The translations under genes and the position numbers were made by a program. From Aselliscus stoliczkanus (taxonomy: Eukaryota > Chordata > Mammalia > Chiroptera > Hipposideridae), in NCBI GenBank assembly GCA_033961575.1, contig CM066732.1, forward strand, positions 84,313,687-84,377,686: 64,000 bases of DNA. Direction: 5' to 3'. Below the pieces are notes generated by a model, which saw only the letters and a list, made by a program, of their open reading frames with translations, was not told the origin of the DNA and did not search any database. The number at the start of each line of letters is the position of its first letter. Positions within the stretch are counted from its first letter, which is position 1. Below, in pieces: positions 21,842 through 32,339 of the stretch.

Positions 21842-22606
21842 TTTTTTCTTGAGTTTTCCATTTACGTGTGTTTATGTCTCTCAATAGAATTTTAAAGATT
21901 TTTTTTTGTTATTGAGAAATAATTGGCATATAACATATTGGTTTCACACATACAACATAATCACCCAATATTTGTATATTTTGCAAAATGATTACCACAA
22001 GTCTGATCAACATCTATCACCGTAGTTGCAAATATTTTTTCTTGAGATAAGAACTTTTAATGTCTACTTTTTTTTTTTTAAGGTCTACTTTCTTATCAAC
22101 TTCCAAATATGCAGTACAGTATTGTTAAGTATAGTCACCATGCTGTATATCCCCATGACCTGCCCCTCCTCCCCAACCTCTGGCAACCACCAATCTGTTC
22201 TCTATATCTGTGAGCTTGGTGGGGTTTGAAGGGGGGTTGTTTTCTTTTAGATTCCACATATAAGTGAAATCATGCAGTATTTGCCTTTTTCTGTCTGACA
22301 TATTTCACTTAGCAGCACCCTCAAAGGCTATCCATATTGTCACAAATGGAAAGATTGCCTCCTTTTTTATGGCTGAACCTCTCTCTCTCTATCACATTTT
22401 CTTTATTGATTCATGCAACAATGGACATTTAGGTTGTTTCCATATTTTGGCTATTGTAAATAATGCTGCAGTGAACATGGGAGAGGGGTGCATATTATAT
22501 ATCTTTTCAAGTGTTTTAGTTTTCTTCAGATAAATACCCAGAATTAGAATTCTTGGGTCATATGATAATTTGTAATTTTTTGAGGAGCCTCCTTACTATT
22601 TCCCAT
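21842..22606 (-). mobile_element. 5'-truncated L1 fragment
   Basis: Minus-oriented L1 3' region: CCCCTCCTCCCCAACCTCTG near 22163, then TTAGATTCCACATATAAGTG near 22248, ATTTCACTTAGCAGC, TGGACATTTAGGTTGTTTCC (22421), and AATGCTGCAGTGAACATGG. Candidate TSD: AACATTTCAGTGATTT at 21825-21840 and AACATTCAGTGATTTTT at 22607. About 50 bp left of the recognisable 3' end is not L1. The small open frames within it are not intact ORF2. Confidence 0.8.
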
Positions 22607-22621
22607 AACATTCAGTGATTT

Positions 22622-24487
22622 TTTTATTTTTATTTTTTAACAACCTAAAATAACTTATTGGGTACATGGCCACTTTTGGAAAGCTGAGAATTTTAACATT
22701 TATTTTTTCTTTAAATAAAGTCTGGCTACTTCCCATGGGTAGAGCTGGGTCTAGGGTCTGATCATTTTATTCATGTAGGATTGAGTCAGATTTGTTTCTG
22801 AAGCTGTTGAAAGGAATTTCCCATCTTCCTGTTTGGCTTCATGCCTTGGGTGCTGGTACCAGTCCTCCGGGCAGGGCTCTGGCGTGAAGAGGGAGCCAGG
22901 GATGGAAGCGAGCCAGACCTGCATATGTGGCTCTTATTTGGTGAAAGCTGCCAAAAGTGCCACTCCTGAAGATTCTTTCCATTCTCAGTTTATTTGGGGA
23001 CGTTAAGATGGCATGACAATTACTTGAGTTTCTAGAAACTCTGCTTTATGACAAAAAGTGGTTTGTTTTCTAGATCTCTTTTTGGGATGTTCTGACTATG
23101 TCAAAAGAACGTGAATATGCTGGGGCATTGCAGGGATAATTTCTTTTGTGGCCCAAATCTTCAGATTTAGAGGAAGGAATACAAGTATCTATATTTATTT
23201 CACCCATTCTTTCCACAAATGTCTACTGAGCACTTCTGACATGCCAAGCAGTATTTGGGGTATGGGACAACACAGGCCTAATTTCCTGCCCCCACAGAGT
23301 TTCTAGTCAGAGAGACAGGCACACAACAAAGTTCAATATGTCAAATGGTGATACGAGCTATGGAGAAAATAGCTCCCACAGAGGTGGGAGATGGGAATAG
23401 TGCCACGGGGTGAGGGAACTGTATTAGGGCCTAAGGTCTTGCAGTACTTGTGACTGATTGGACTCACAGGCATGAAATAGCACAGCCTTTTATTGTGACT
23501 AGATTGTACCATCATAGTCACCTCCAGTATAGTCACTGTCACAGTCAGAAAGTGTTTACCCTGCACTTATTAGCAAGGTTGTGTACGGAATGAATCATAT
23601 AGCTGAGTGTCCTCAAACACTGTCCTGATGTGGACACATGCAGACGACCTATTAATGACAAATAAAAAATACTAAATTGAGTATATTTAGCAAATGCTTA
23701 TTGAATGATGGCATTGTGGAAGATAGCAAGATAAATCACATCTACACATTGCCAAAAGAGAGTATGATATAGTATATTTGTCTGAGGTGGATCATTTGCA
23801 TGTCAGTGATTTCACACCTGAGACAGACTATGAAAGGTCCATGACATACACTGATTTGTCATTTTGCCAAGGCATGGTTTTCAGTCACGTGTTTGGGAAG
23901 CAGGTGAGGGTAACTAACCTAGAAGTGTGTTACCCAATTGCCGGGTGTCCACATTCCAGTACAGCATTCTTTCTGCCCATTGTTCAATGTGTAAAATGCC
24001 TTTGAAATGAAATATGCTTTCTTTGTGAAGTATTGCTCTGAAAAGGAAGCCAACTTCTAGTGCCGGGGATAAAAGTGCCAAGTATAAGACACTATGGTCC
24101 TTCGCCAGAAAATGGAATTGCTGAGGGTCTCAAAGAAATTCTTAGCATTTTATTGCTTTTCTGATGGAAATCATATGCTGGACTAGTTAGCATTTGCCAG
24201 CTTGGAGATGAACCCCTCATGAATGTATCAACTGGGTGAAGCCTGATGACCCTAAGGGAAGTGGAGACAGTGGAGAATTTCTCTCTCTTGTCCGCAGGTG
24301 ACTCTCTCTTGGAGGAAGCTAAGCAAAGCTTCTCCATGAGCTGCTGCCTCTTGGTCCTAGTATCAGGTTATTCCCTTTCATTCAGAAATGAGGGGCCATC
24401 CATCTTTGTGTGCAGGTCCCTGGCATTTATTATATAGATGGAATCAAAAGTTTACTATATAGAAAGCATGTATATGTTACTATATAG

Positions 24488-24489
<2 letters not shown>
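22622..24489. other. Unassigned, with an old repeat trace
   Basis: About 23200-23330 (AAATGTCTACTGAGCACTTC, then GACATGCCAAGCAG) resembles an old mammal-wide repeat. The remainder is not recognised. Open frames at 23333-24337 show no family features. Confidence 0.4.

Positions 24490-24541
<52 letters not shown>
24490..24541. repeat. (AT)n microsatellite
   Basis: About 25 AT units next to the left end of the inverted-repeat element. It yields Tyr-Ile repeats in the minus-strand frame and is not coding. Confidence 0.95.
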
Positions 24542-24545
<4 letters not shown>

Positions 24546-24549
24546 GCAT

Positions 24550-24746
24550 GCCAAAAAAATGCATACACATTTTAAGAAAGGAAAAAACTATACTAAGATT
24601 GTAATACTCAATATATATCGATAACAAAAGATGAATACAAGTCATGTTTGACTTCTGCAGTTACAAGAGGTGCCCAGAGAGTTTACCATCAGTGTAATTT
24701 TAATACAATTTTTTCCTTTCTTAAAATGTGTATACATTTTTTGGGC
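24550..24746. mobile_element. MITE with long (about 51 bp) terminal inverted repeats
   Basis: The left arm 24550-24600 and the right arm 24696-24746 are reverse complements over about 51 positions with about 6 mismatches. Both arms share ATACACATTTTAAGAAAGGA. The loop is about 95 bp. The two overlapping open frames give mirror-like peptides (FSFLKMCMHFF and FPFLKCVYIFW), as expected of an inverted repeat. It could be a Tc1/mariner-derived miniature element. The exact target duplication is unclear. Confidence 0.75.
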
Positions 24747-24879
24747 ATTTTGTCTATGTAAACACAGCAAAGGCAAGCTTAGAAGAGGAAGGAAAAGCCA
24801 TGTAATACGGCAGAGGCTGTTAGCTATTCACCGAAGCCCACGTTTTTCTCTGCCTGAGCCCACAGCAAGAATGTGTCCA

Positions 24880-25080
24880 GGTAGTGAGTTCTAGCCATTA
24901 GAATGACCATGATAAAGATGGCAGAGCCTGTCAGCCTGAATCTCTGTTTCAGCGTGAAAAAGAGGTGCACCTTCTTCACCCAGCCCCCACCGTGGGAGCA
25001 AGACAAAGTTCTGAGGTGTTGGAGCCATTATATATTTTGGGGTCTATTTCAGCAGTGAGTAGTTTTCTCTAACTGATACT
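24880..25080 (+). mobile_element. Old LTR-like fragment (possible MaLR)
   Basis: Reads GTGGGAGCAAGACAAAGTTC, then TTATATATTTTGGGGTCTAT and TCTCTAACTGATAC, which fits the 3' end of a MaLR-type LTR as recalled. The 5' limit is not clear. Confidence 0.4.
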
Positions 25081-26059
25081 GATGCTATCGGTAGTAAATG
25101 ACAAAAGCCAAGACTACAGTTTCAATACCTTAGTCTTAACTTCATTGGGACACTGGACCAGTTGTCTCCACCTGAATTGTAGAATCAGCTCTTGGATGAG
25201 GGTGGTTATTGTGCGCTTGGAGGCTCACATTGTGTTTTATTACTTGCACTCACCACCCATGGCTCACACATGTCTGTGCTCCTTGCTGTACCCCTAACAG
25301 CTGAGGGTAGAGTCCAGGGAGTTCCAGCTGATGCCTGAGTTTTCTTCTTCCTTTCCTCTTCTCAAATATTTTAGTGCCTACCTTGTGCTGGGAACTCCTG
25401 GGAACACCTAGAAATGAAAAAAACATGAACTGTAACCTTCAAAGAGCTAACAATTTTAGTTGACCAGACCACCTCAAATAGAACTCTCAGCTGGAGGAAC
25501 CAAAACATTCAAGTCAAATTTCTTAAACAATAGTGATTTTATCAAGAGGTACACAGACTTTAGGTATTGTTTCTCTGTTAATCCAGTCTGGTTTTACCCC
25601 TGAAATGTATTTTAGCTAGCCAACTACAAAGTCCAGTACACAAACCCTATTTAGTATTGCCTTTTCCTCTCCTCATGTCTATAATTCTAATATGGACCAT
25701 TTAGCAGGTGTCTTAAATTGTTCAGAGCAAGTTGACTGGGTGCCTTTCCCCCTTGAATTCCACTGAACTGGGCCAACAGTGGAAGAATCTAGGTTGCTAC
25801 ATTAGTGAGTATTGTGAATGGTGGATAGTGATACAAAGGGATTAGTTTGTGTCACCTGAGGAAATCCTATTCAACTGTTTTTAGTTTTTAGTTTCAGCCC
25901 ATTCAGTGATTCCCTTCATTTGACCTATCACTGTGTTTCAAGTTGGAATTTGCAGATTAGCTGCTTTCTTCTTCTTTAACCCATTATCAATCTCCCTCTT
26001 CAGTTTGCTCTATTATTCCCATTTGTCCTTGTTACTGTGGGCTTCTCTGCCTTCCTTTG
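25081..26059. other. Unassigned non-coding sequence
   Basis: About 25365-25460 (TTTTAGTGCCTACCTTGTGC) resembles an old interspersed repeat. The rest is not recognised and no gene is supported. Confidence 0.4.
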
Positions 26060-26200
26060 GAGATGGTAACATTCTTTGGAGGTAGGCATCCTACCTCAGC
26101 TGTCTTTGTATTCTTTTCCCTAGTCCCTTACCACAGGGTATAGTATAGTGCTTTATATATTATGCATGTCTCAATAAATGTTTGATGAATTAATTGATTA
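26060..26200 (+). repeat. L2 LINE 3' end
   Basis: Reads CCCTTACCACAGGGTATAGT then CTCAATAAATGTTTGATGAA, the usual L2 3' terminus order. Confidence 0.6.
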
Positions 26201-26538
26201 CTTAAATTTCTTATACTGGAAGAGTTTCTTGAGCTAGTTTTATGCTGGTGAATAGTTCTTTCCTTGGCAAACATCACTTCCTGCTGCCATTGTGTAGGTG
26301 TCTGTTCTTATTCATCTTGTTTAACGTTGTGACTCTGGCCTCGCCTTAGCCAGCAACAAGACAAGAGTCACCCAGCATGACTCTAAGAATGCAGAGTGGT
26401 GACATGCTAAATGGTTGCTGTATGAGTGTAGTAGGATGTGTCTTCACCTGATTCAAAAGGTATTTGTAAGGCTCATGTCTGGTCGATGATACTGAGCCAC
26501 ATTTCTAAGATTTCTTGGCAAAAGAACCATTCATGATA
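26201..26538. other. Unassigned non-coding sequence
   Basis: Short stretch up to the mariner. Nothing is recognised. Confidence 0.4.
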
Positions 26539-26540
26539 TA

Positions 26541-27087
26541 CAAAGTCTGACAGTTAAGTTCACAAACTTGTTGCAACGATGTTGCTAACCTTTTTTGATG
26601 TCAGAGGGATTATCCATTACGAATTTGTACCAACTGGACAAACAGTTAACCAAGTTTACTATTAGGAAGTGCTGAAAAGAGTGTGTGAAAAACTTAAACA
26701 ACCTGAACTTTTCACCAATAAGTCATGGCTCTTGCATGACAACAATGCACCGGCTCACACGGCACTGTCTGTGAGGGAGTTTTCAGCCAGTAAACAAATA
26801 ACTGCATTGAAAAACCCTCCCTACTCATCTTTCTTTACCTGAAGATAAAGGAATATTGAAAGGAAGACATTTTGATGACATTCAGGACATCAAAGATAAT
26901 ACGATGACAGCTCTGAAGGCCATTCCAGAAAAAGAGTTTCAAAATTGCTTTGAAGCATAGACTAGGTGCTGGCATCAGTGCATAGCTTCCCAAGGGGAGT
27001 ACTTTGAAGGTGACCATAGTGATATTCAGCATGAGGTATGTGACACTGTTTCTAGGATGAGTTCGCGAACTTAATTGTCAGACCTCG
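26541..27087 (+). mobile_element. Internally deleted mariner transposon, copy 1
   Basis: The left end CAAAGTCTGACAGTTAAGTT and the reverse complement of the right end, CGAGGTCTGACAATTAAGTT, are inverted repeats of about 28 bp, flanked by TA at 26539-26540 and 27088-27089. The interior keeps a transposase remnant on the plus strand: HDNNAPAHTALSVREF is encoded at about 26737-26784, matching the HDNA(P/R)(A/P)HTA block of the mariner DD34D catalytic core. At 547 bp (intact mariners are about 1.3 kb) it lacks the N-terminal part, and it has lost the stretch encoding the third catalytic aspartate. It cannot make transposase. Confidence 0.9.
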
Positions 27088-27089
27088 TA

Positions 27090-28089
27090 TATCGTACTAT
27101 ATTGTTCAATTTAGTAAAACAATAACAGATTAATATTTTTTATTTGGTGGTAGCTAGATTTGTATCTTAGGTCTCACTTGACTCACTGAAGGTTCTAGAG
27201 AATTCTCTGAAAAGAAACTGATGAGCATCCATAATAAAATTACAGCTGAAATCCTTCCCTCAGCGGTTTGTTATGTTCCTTCCTAAAAGCACATTTTAAT
27301 AGTGATAACAGAACAGAATGGTGACTTAACAGGCTTTAGGACATTAAAGTCTGGGAAAGAAGGTATTTTATAGGAAGAGCACTCCACTCTCCTTTGTAAT
27401 TTGGGGCTTCATCAGTATATCTATCCATTTGAGCAACAGAGGATTATCATCAATGTCTTCCTTTATTTTAGACTTAACTGGTCTCCCTTCCCCTCCAGCT
27501 GAGAAGTGACTTTGAAAGGAGCTAGCCAAAGCTTTTCTATGATCTTGCTCTTCTCTCTTCTTTTGTCAGTTTATGATCCTTTTGCAAAAAGTCAGTGAAG
27601 CAAAAGATCATCTTCACTTTGATTGTTTGACCTTTACATTTAAGAATCTGTGATATACACATTTCCGTGCTGTCTTACTTGTTGCTTAACTTCCCCTGGC
27701 TTTATGAGAACAGGAAAACTGTTATTTTGCAGGGCTTAGAGAACGAACCATAAGGATTCAACTATATAGGAATTCCCTGTCATAAATTAACTTTAAAAAA
27801 TTGTAAGCATTTATATTGGAAATATGGAGCTGATTATTTCCTTCCAAAATAATCTGTGATGATTAATAGTGCAGGAATTAAATTTTTCCTGTATGTCAAT
27901 TAACTGGACTAAACAACACTATAGTGAACTGAAAATATTGACCAGTCTCATCTACCTGCAGGGAATAGTTTTAGAGAATGTTCTCACCAAGTATCAGTAC
28001 TTTAGGTTACAAGAAAAACAACTTCTCATATCCAACTCACGCATAAATGCATAAAAGATATTGTTTTGACATTATCGAGATAAATTAAA
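27090..28089. other. Unassigned AT-rich sequence
   Basis: No gene or confident repeat. Confidence 0.4.
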
Positions 28090-28610
28090 TTTTGTTTGAA
28101 AGAACTACCCCCTTCTTTGACCACCATATACAAAGATGATCAACCTCATTAATGATCTAAGAAATGCAAATTTTTATAGTATGCTGTTTTTCACTTATCA
28201 GCTTGGCAGAGGTTAGTATGATTGATAATACCCAGAATTGGACAGGAAAAAAGATAATCTTATACACTAGGGGTACAGGATTAATTAAAATTAACACATA
28301 ATTTTAGAAGGATATTGGACATGTTTATCAATGTTTTAAATATGTATCAATTTCTAAAAATTCCTTCATAATATTTCCACCTATATATAATAGATGTCTG
28401 ATGTACTTTTTACCATTGAACAATTGAAAAGAGCGTGAATATCCATTAATAGGAAAATGGTCAAATAAAATATGACATATTTGTATAAAGAAATGACATA
28501 CTACATTAATTTTTTTTAGGCAAAAGGAAGTTGAACTGATAACATCCATTGAAATTATTTTTTTCTGTGTGTGTGCATTATATATTCATAGAAATTAGCC
28601 TATGAGATGG
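28090..28610 (+). repeat. Old L1M fragment (end of ORF2 / 3' UTR)
   Basis: The order CTAAGAAATGCAAATTTTTA (28157), GAATATCCATTAATAGGAAA (28436), then ATGGTCAAATAAAATATGAC matches the plus-oriented 3' part of old L1s. Strongly decayed. Confidence 0.6.
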
Positions 28611-29879
28611 CACAGCATGCTACAGTAGTTAGCTCTGAAGGATGGGTTTATAGGAGCCTTTTGTTTTCTATTCTATGAATTTTTATGTTGCTTTTGTATT
28701 CAGAAGAATTAGAACTATTTAAAATTATAAGTGCAGTGCTTCTTGGACATAAAGCACTCAGCTCTGGATTAGAGACACAAAAATGCATAATAATGAGATT
28801 CGATACTGATCTCAAGGAGTTTGTGGTCTAGTCATTGAACACAGGAAAAGAGATACTTCCTTCTAATATCTTGTGAGTACTCTGAATGAAGTTGTGAAAT
28901 ATTCAGTAGGGTTAATGGTTTGTTTGATTGGGTGGGGAAGGAGGAATTGGATATGAAGAGAGTAAAATAGCAGCCACAGACATGATTGGAGCCAAATCTT
29001 GACAGATTTGATATTTGATAGTTGAGTAGATGACAGAGTGAGCACGAACAGTAAAGGTGTGGATGGCGGTGTCTAGTGTGAGTTTGGGAAGTACAAGCAA
29101 GTTGTCTGGGCTGCAGCCCATGAGTGCCCATATAGGTGTGCATTGTTATGGGGGAGGAGTGAGGACTACACACCCAGAAGAGCAGACAGGATTCGGGCCG
29201 GTGAGGCGGGAAATTACTCCTTCCTGCTTCTGCCATGTAGATGCTGTGCAAGCTTAGAAGAGGTCACTTCCCCTCTCTGGACTCCAATTTCTCAATTTGA
29301 TAAATGAGAGTGTTGGACTTCATTAGGGACCTCCTGTGCTTTTATTATTTCCTTTTTTTTTTCCTTTAGAAATAAAACCTTTAGTCAAAGGAAATTATAC
29401 TTAAAATCAGGGAGTAAATAAAGCAGTTAAAAATGGAGCTGCTGTACCTAAGTGATTGTAGTTGATGGCTCAGAGGCAATGGTGAGGCTCCCCTTTACCC
29501 GTCCTCAAAGAGGCTTCTGGGGGTGCTCTGTGGAACCCCCTGGGCTTTGGGGGAGCACTCATAGAAAACTCTGGCCTAACAGAAGAGGACAGCCTTTTCA
29601 GTTCTAAAGACTCTGTGGCAGTGCCCTGAAGCCATTTTGATGTCAGTGCTTCCTTCACCTTTAACTTTGTCTCCATCTTGGCCTAATTTCCTCCTTACCC
29701 AAGGATCTGCTGTGCGTCCATGTTCAGTGTCATTTCTCATTATTCCTAAAGTGCTCTCTACTTTATGCCCATCTTGCCATTTTCATTCTCTCATACCTCT
29801 CGTTTCTTATTGATTTTTTTCCCTACTATTCTTTAATTTGTGTGAACAGTCTGGCCTTTGTAGGACACAAAGAAAGTTG
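28611..29879. other. Unassigned, with a short MIR trace
   Basis: About 29255-29330 (CCTCTCTGGACTCCAATTTC then GATAAATGAGAGTGTTGGAC) fits a plus-oriented MIR. Overlapping frames at 28832-29257 on both strands have no recognised family. Confidence 0.4.
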
Positions 29880-30065
29880 TAATGGGTAACACTGAGTGCA
29901 CACCATGGGCGCTGTTCTAAACATTTAGCATAAGTTATCTCATGAGGTGGGTGTAAATGTCATTATGATTTTACAGATGAGGAGACAAAGGCAAGCACAA
30001 AGAGACCAATAATGTGATGAGGTCAAAGAGAAACAGCAGAACTGCGACTCAAGCATAGGCCAGCT
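29880..30065 (-). repeat. MIR SINE
   Basis: GGGCGCTGTTCTAAACATTT, then TTTTACAGATGAGGAGACAA, then GATGAGGTCAAAG gives the reverse MIR order. Confidence 0.6.
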
Positions 30066-30340
30066 GGCTCAAGACCCCTTCCACGGAGGCCTAAACTGTT
30101 TTACTTCCACTTTTTTAGTTGTCGGTCCTCAGGAAGGGTGTATGTATTCCCATTCCTTCCTGGGTCTATGTATGCTCTGGAACTACGTTTCTGTTCCCTT
30201 TTCTTCCCCCTTCCCTTTCCTTCTCTTTTTGAAAAGAGAAGCAAAGAGGCCCTGTGTGATGCCATGAGTGAGATGGTTAAGATTTAACTAAAACTCACAA
30301 GAGAAGTGATTTGGGGATAATTGTTCTGAATGGATTTCTT

Positions 30341-30777
30341 TTTTTTTTTTTTTTTTTTTAAGATTTCATTGGGGAATTGGGGGAGGGGAACAGCACTGGG
30401 GAATCAGGGGAGGGCAACAGACAAGTTGCTGTCTTTTTGTTCTTCAGTCTAGTTGTAGAGGACATTGCTTCACTGGCCCATGTTGGTATCGTCATTGCAC
30501 TCTTCCCGGATGAGGCAGATAGGTCGCTGGCCTCTGGATTTCGCTCACCGTGGCTATTGGCAGCTCACGCTGGCTGCCAGCCACTCACTGTAGCCTATGG
30601 CAGCCCACTGCAGCAGGGGCTGCAGCCTACACCGTTGCAGGGGCTCACACAGCCCAGCTCCAGGTGGAGCTGTTGTTAGCTGTAGAGGGCAGTGTCACTG
30701 GCCCTCACGTGGGATCCGAACTGGGGCTGCTGGCATCCCAAAACCAGCTCTTAACCAATGCGCCACTCGGCCGGCCC
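30341..30777 (-). mobile_element. Family A SINE, long form
   Basis: Minus-strand copy with a 21-base T run (30339-30359), standard body and a GGGGCCGGCCGAGTGGCGCA head at the right end. A perfect 15 bp TSD (CTGAATGGATTTCTT) lies at 30326-30340 and 30778-30792. Confidence 0.94.
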
Positions 30778-30792
30778 CTGAATGGATTTCTT

Positions 30793-32339
30793 GAGTTGGG
30801 ACAGAGGGAACTGAGGCTGAAATTCAGGTATAACAAGCCCATTTAGGTGGACAGATGCAAGTTTACTAAGGAACTTGGTATGAGATGAAAGTCAGGGAGA
30901 AAAAGGGACAGGGACAGGCATTTGATTCATTGTCAAAGATGATAGAAATTTTTTCCCACTTTCCACAGTTACTTTACTATTTTGAAAAGCTAAACAACTT
31001 TAGATAGTGACTTCTCTTTTTGTTCTGCTGTTCCATTTTAACATCTTGCCAAGACTAGTCTTAATATAATTACCCAAAAATAAATAAAGAGGAAGGAATA
31101 TGTGTCATCATTGATTTGTGTTAAATACATTGTTGCTACCAAGGGATCAAGAAAAAAGGAAATCATTAACCAAATTCCTAAGGACTAAAACCTTTGAACT
31201 ACAAAATTTTACAATGTTTACTCAGCAGAAATAAGCCTATTAAATGGCCAAGAAGCATTAAAAAAATATTAACCTAGACGCTTTTGGCCTATTTCATCAT
31301 AACTAAATTTAAAGTATAAAAAGTAAATGTTAAGAAGTAAAAGTCACATAGATCTGTTACTTTTATCCTTAAAGTTACAAAACTATGAGAAAAATGTAGT
31401 CATTTCTCATATTTCAACCATTTGAGGTAGCAGAGGGAGCTCCAAATATGGAACCACATTTCCAATTTATATAGTAAATGTATATATAGAGATCAATATA
31501 AAGATTTTTACCTTATTGAATTTTTTTTAACCTTTCTTTCCATTGACTGAGTTCTGAAAATAATGTTTAGATTTAGAATATACTTGGTTTAAAGCAGTTT
31601 CTAAAATCTGGTGTGTATGAGTTTTTTAAAGGGAAAGCAATAAAGTAAGTTTATTGGGAATCAGAACATAGTTCACTTTAGAACAGATGTTGTAAACTGG
31701 CTAGACCTTCTAAAAGGGAAGAGGGCTGATAGACACCCAAGGGAGTTTAGTTGGTATATTTCTTTTTTCCTTTTTAAAAAAAAAAAAATAAGAATAACAA
31801 TTATTCTATAATTTGCAGGCTAGATTGTACACATTCATTATCTTTTTTATTAGTTTCAGGTGTACAGAACAACATAGTAATTAGACATTTATATAACTTT
31901 TATCTATGTGGCTGCCTAAGGATAAATCCCAAAGGTGTAAGTTTTAGCCCCAAGAAGTTTATTTTTCAAGAGCTGCTTGGCAATTTGGATACCTCTAAAA
32001 GAAAAAATAAATCTTTTTACTTGTGCTGCTCGGGAGTCCTTGGAAGCTAAAGATAAAATTTTTTGTCAGATTTCTACAGTGCTGGATATTGGGTCTAACA
32101 GCCCAGTGTAAAATCCTACCTTTTAAAGAAGAATCCTCAAATCTCTCTTACTAGGAATTAATCTATACCTTTTCATTAATGGAGTCATTCATACGTTCAT
32201 TCATTCAACAAAGTATAATTGAAAACTTATATGGGATTAAAACTGAACAACATAAACTTAGTACCTGGCTTCCTGTAATTCATGGTTTTGTGGGAAATAC
32301 AGAGTAAGTACCCAGGGTTAATAGTCTGTATCATTACTG
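30793..32339. other. Unassigned, with a small L1 3' fragment
   Basis: Positions 31843-31905 (TTATTAGTTTCAGGTGTACA then CATTTATATAACTTTTATCT) are a short minus-oriented L1 3' UTR piece. The remainder is not recognised. Confidence 0.45.

Noticed and set aside
24430..24645. Tyr-Ile repeat proteins at 24430, 46722 and 49010.
   Set aside because: Translation of (TA)n or (AT)n microsatellites.
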